Shown here: positions 61,805 through 64,000 of the stretch, in pieces
Numbering within the stretch: the first letter of the stretch is position 1
How the letters are laid out: each line of letters begins with the position of its first letter
Origin: Paenibacillus sp. J5C2022
GTDB taxonomy: Bacteria > Bacillota > Bacilli > Paenibacillales > Paenibacillaceae
DNA length: 64,000 nucleotides
Direction: 5' to 3'
Assembly: GCF_025567625.1 (NCBI RefSeq)
Contig: NZ_JAOQJC010000017.1
Span: 1-64,000, forward strand
Notes under the pieces: model-generated
What the model was told of the DNA's origin: nothing
Databases searched by the model: none
What the model saw: the letters and a program-made list of their open reading frames with translations, nothing else
Made by a program: the position numbers and the translations under genes

Positions 61805-63193
61805 TTGGCTCTCACACTTAATAATAGCTTGTTATCATTAAAGGTTGGAGATTATGTTTGGTGTAAATATACGGCTTCATCAGGAGCAGTAGGAGTTTTT
61901 TCTGACTTAGGAAGCAAAACCGATAGCGATGTAGCTGGTTTAGAAATACCTGTCGCTTCTAGCGCTACCCCTGATGGGTACTTTAGATATATTTGCGTTG
62001 ATTTTGACTATTGTGATCGGGCAATGCTGATTGCTGATCGTAATATACAACATAGCATTAGTTGGGACACTTTAAACACCAGTGGTATCGCAAGCGGAAG
62101 TGGGCTTCCTGTTAGTTTTGAATCATATTCCGAAGGATTTAATTTTACTATTCGTCTGCTAACAGGAGGTGTCTCTTCTTCTGATACTGACAATGAGTGG
62201 GATAAATATATTGTTAGCTCTACGTTGAGCGAAACGATTGTAGCTGGGGACAATAATGTTTGGAATTGGAATCAAATCAACAGAACTTGGACTTCTACTA
62301 CTGGCACTACTTCCTCATCAAATAGAGTATGTAGAGGAAATAATGCAGGAGGAATACACTATTACGGCAACATTGCAACCTCTGGAGCCACTAATGTTGG
62401 ATTTCGCCCTGTTCTACTAATAGAAAACTTAGCAGTAAATAAATCGTTTATTTTAATTAATAGTGAGTATAAAAAATGGGATGAGGGAAATGAGTATATT
62501 CCCCCAATAGCAGGCGATAACTTAATCCCTATAATGACAAGTGACACCACTCCTAGTGGTATTGCAAGCGTAAGTTCAACATTCAGTTCAAGTTATTTAG
62601 CATGGCGACTTTTCGATAAAGATAATTCTTCCCATTGGCTCTCTAATTCAACATTAAACCAGTGGATGAAATATGAATTTCCATCAGCAGTCACAGCGCA
62701 CTCATATAAACTTACTAGTAGTGCTACAACTGGCAGCCCAAACGATATGATAAGAGAATGGGTTCTCGAAGGAAGTAATGATGATTCTGTGTGGGGAGAA
62801 TTGGATACTCGAAACAACCAGACTAATTGGGGGCTTCCTGAAACGAGAGAATACTCAATTGGCACTCCTTTATTGTATAAGTACTATCGCATTAGAATAA
62901 TAACTAACAATGGTACGTCAACTTATCACCGAGTATCTGGATGGGAATTAATAGGTACTGAGACTCCGGCAACTCCCGAAACCCCACCTTCATGGCAAAC
63001 AATATCTACCACACTACCTTCAGCCGAAACATTCAAAAATGAAGGTATGGAGGATTTGTCTATTATGGATAGAAAAGAAACTTCCATAGTACAGACAATG
63101 ATAGATAACGGTGCTTTGGGAGCTGGGAAGGTGTTTAGTTCGACGGTTGATTTGAAAAAGTATTTTGATATTAGAAACATGAATATTAAATAA
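61805..63193 (+). CDS. Fibre protein: KVGDYV-type domain plus F5/8 type C (discoidin) domain
   Basis: A 462-residue protein. N-terminal 210 residues repeat the previous gene's domain (LKVGDYVWCKYTASSGAVGV, HSISWDTLNT, NEWDKYIV). Residues about 235-395 are F5/8C-like: YLAWRLFDKDNSSHWLSN, WMKYEFPSAVTAHSYKLTSS, REWVLEGSNDDSVWGELD and YYRIRIITNNGTSTYHRVSG. This domain usually binds carbohydrates. C-terminal 60 residues look helical. TTG start 61805 behind GGAGGTGTAATCA. Confidence 0.72.
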   Translation: MALTLNNSLLSLKVGDYVWCKYTASSGAVGVFSDLGSKTDSDVAGLEIPVASSATPDGYFRYICVDFDYCDRAMLIADRNIQHSISWDTLNTSGIASGSGLPVSFESYSEGFNFTIRLLTGGVSSSDTDNEWDKYIVSSTLSETIVAGDNNVWNWNQINRTWTSTTGTTSSSNRVCRGNNAGGIHYYGNIATSGATNVGFRPVLLIENLAVNKSFILINSEYKKWDEGNEYIPPIAGDNLIPIMTSDTTPSGIASVSSTFSSSYLAWRLFDKDNSSHWLSNSTLNQWMKYEFPSAVTAHSYKLTSSATTGSPNDMIREWVLEGSNDDSVWGELDTRNNQTNWGLPETREYSIGTPLLYKYYRIRIITNNGTSTYHRVSGWELIGTETPATPETPPSWQTISTTLPSAETFKNEGMEDLSIMDRKETSIVQTMIDNGALGAGKVFSSTVDLKKYFDIRNMNIK

Positions 63194-63238
63194 ATGCACA
63201 TGAAAGAGATGCTTTATGGAGTAAGGAAGGTGTAAAAA

Positions 63239-64000
63239 ATGAATGAGATAACATGGTATGAGCCAAAAATGACATCAAATACTAGTCCAACACCTTATGT
63301 TGCAACGGGGAGTAGTGAAGCCAGTGATTCAAATGCAATTTGGGAGGTCTTTGCTAATGGGTTCGTATCAAGTGGTTCGTCTAGATGGCAAGCCAGTGAT
63401 AATACGAGTCCACAATGGCTTCAAATTGATTTTAGTGAAAAAAGGTTAGTTAATCATGTATTGCTTTCTCCAAATATTACAAATTTAGACCGCAACCCAA
63501 AGAATTTTCAAATCTTAGGTTCAGACGATGAAGTTAATTTTACTGAGTTGAAAACATATATAAAAAGTGATGAATGGGTAGATTCCACTTATGACATTAT
63601 AGATACAGTCAACTATTTTAATTTTCGTTTTTATAGAGTAGTCTTCTTGGAAAACCCAACCACTTATAATATGATAATGGGCAGAATTAAATTTGGATAT
63701 ACGGAACCAACGAATAAAATCTTGATTTCATCTAGTGAGAGTAGTTTTGAAAGTGTAGTACCTGCAATAAATGAAATTAGTCCTTTTGGTATGACAAATT
63801 ATACAAAAGATGAAATAACAGTTTCATCAAAGTGGGAATCCTCCCCAGTGTATAACTTGTTTGATGGAGATACTACAACTGTTTATGCGACTGGTTCTAA
63901 TACTAGGTACTATACTTGGATAATGATTGACTATGGAATTTCTACATACATTGACTCATATATAATTATTGGTAGAAGCTCTTCGTTAAATGATAATCCT
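63239..64000 (+). CDS. Fibre protein with discoidin-like domains, 3' truncated by window edge
   Basis: Open for 254 codons to the end of the window: MNEITWYEPKMTSNTSPTPY onward, with RWQASDNTSPQWLQIDFSEKR, FQILGSDDEVNFTELKTY and FNFRFYRVVFLENP, a complete F5/8C-like unit, and the start of a second one (KWESSPVYNLFDGDTTTVYA). Weak SD AAGGTGTAAAAA. A third receptor-type gene in a row suggests an interchangeable fibre cassette. Confidence 0.7.
   Translation, partial: MNEITWYEPKMTSNTSPTPYVATGSSEASDSNAIWEVFANGFVSSGSSRWQASDNTSPQWLQIDFSEKRLVNHVLLSPNITNLDRNPKNFQILGSDDEVNFTELKTYIKSDEWVDSTYDIIDTVNYFNFRFYRVVFLENPTTYNMIMGRIKFGYTEPTNKILISSSESSFESVVPAINEISPFGMTNYTKDEITVSSKWESSPVYNLFDGDTTTVYATGSNTRYYTWIMIDYGISTYIDSYIIIGRSSSLNDNP

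Noticed and set aside
1..64000. CRISPR arrays, tRNA or rRNA genes, IS elements
   Set aside because: None seen on either strand; short repeats noted above lack the regular spacer pattern or transposase genes.

Overview
The window is a low-to-mid GC Firmicutes chromosome, almost certainly a spore-former of the Paenibacillaceae (Paenibacillus or a close relative). This rests on the sporulation and germination genes (spoIVA, spoVIF-like, YIEGIA pair, ypeB, prsW, spmA/B, gerW), on frequent TTG/GTG starts with strong GGAGG Shine-Dalgarno (SD) sequences, and on a gene order matching the Bacillus subtilis hbs-spoIVA-gpsA-der-cmk-gudB, serA, resA-E, spmAB-dacB-scpAB-rib region. No rRNA, tRNA, CRISPR or transposase was seen.

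1-18.9 kb, nearly all minus strand: hbs, spoIVA, yphF-like lipoprotein, two [2Fe-2S] ferredoxins around a nucleotidyltransferase-fold protein, a 59-aa yphE-like membrane protein, spoVIF-like, gpsA, plsY, der, the YIEGIA membrane protein and its small partner, yphA-like, S1-domain protein, plsC, cmk, ypfB-like, PilZ protein ypfA, ypeB, a 53-aa Cys protein, prsW, gudB, mecB-like. sleB, normally paired with ypeB, is absent here. 18.6-23.7 kb is mixed: a polysaccharide deacetylase lipoprotein, a CPBP protease, an unassigned anchored protein, and serA behind a leader that ends in an attenuator-like terminator.

23.8-39.6 kb, minus strand: resE-resD-resC-resB-resA (redox/respiration sensing and cytochrome c maturation), rluB, spmB-spmA, a D,D-carboxypeptidase, gerW-ytfI (placed here rather than at the ytf locus), scpB-scpA, and ribD-ribE-ribBA-ribH behind an FMN riboswitch whose terminator overlaps the ribD SD.

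39.6-64 kb is an accessory, phage-derived island, mostly plus strand. A divergent control region with two LexA-like boxes drives a 99-aa Cys protein (minus) and, on the plus strand, two tiny genes and an 860-aa protein with the hallmarks of a two-barrel single-chain RNA polymerase of the YonO/QDE-1 type (DGCG, RMPWVKG and DHDGD motifs, C-terminal zinc ribbon). A third LexA-like box precedes an HU/IHF-family gene, the same polymerase-HU pairing as yonO-yonN of SPbeta. After a strong terminator comes a non-contractile tail module: probable tail tube, two small assembly genes, a 1739-aa tape measure, Dit-like proteins, a 1333-aa tail hub/fibre, a PAAR-like tip candidate, and a run of AT-rich, partly duplicated fibre genes with discoidin-like (F5/8C) domains, the last cut by the window edge. 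No capsid, portal, terminase, integrase or lysis gene is visible. The best reading is either the tail half of an SPbeta-like prophage or an F-type tailocin-like particle driven by its own RNA polymerase under SOS control. The second reading would be new, and the sequence beyond 64 kb decides between them.
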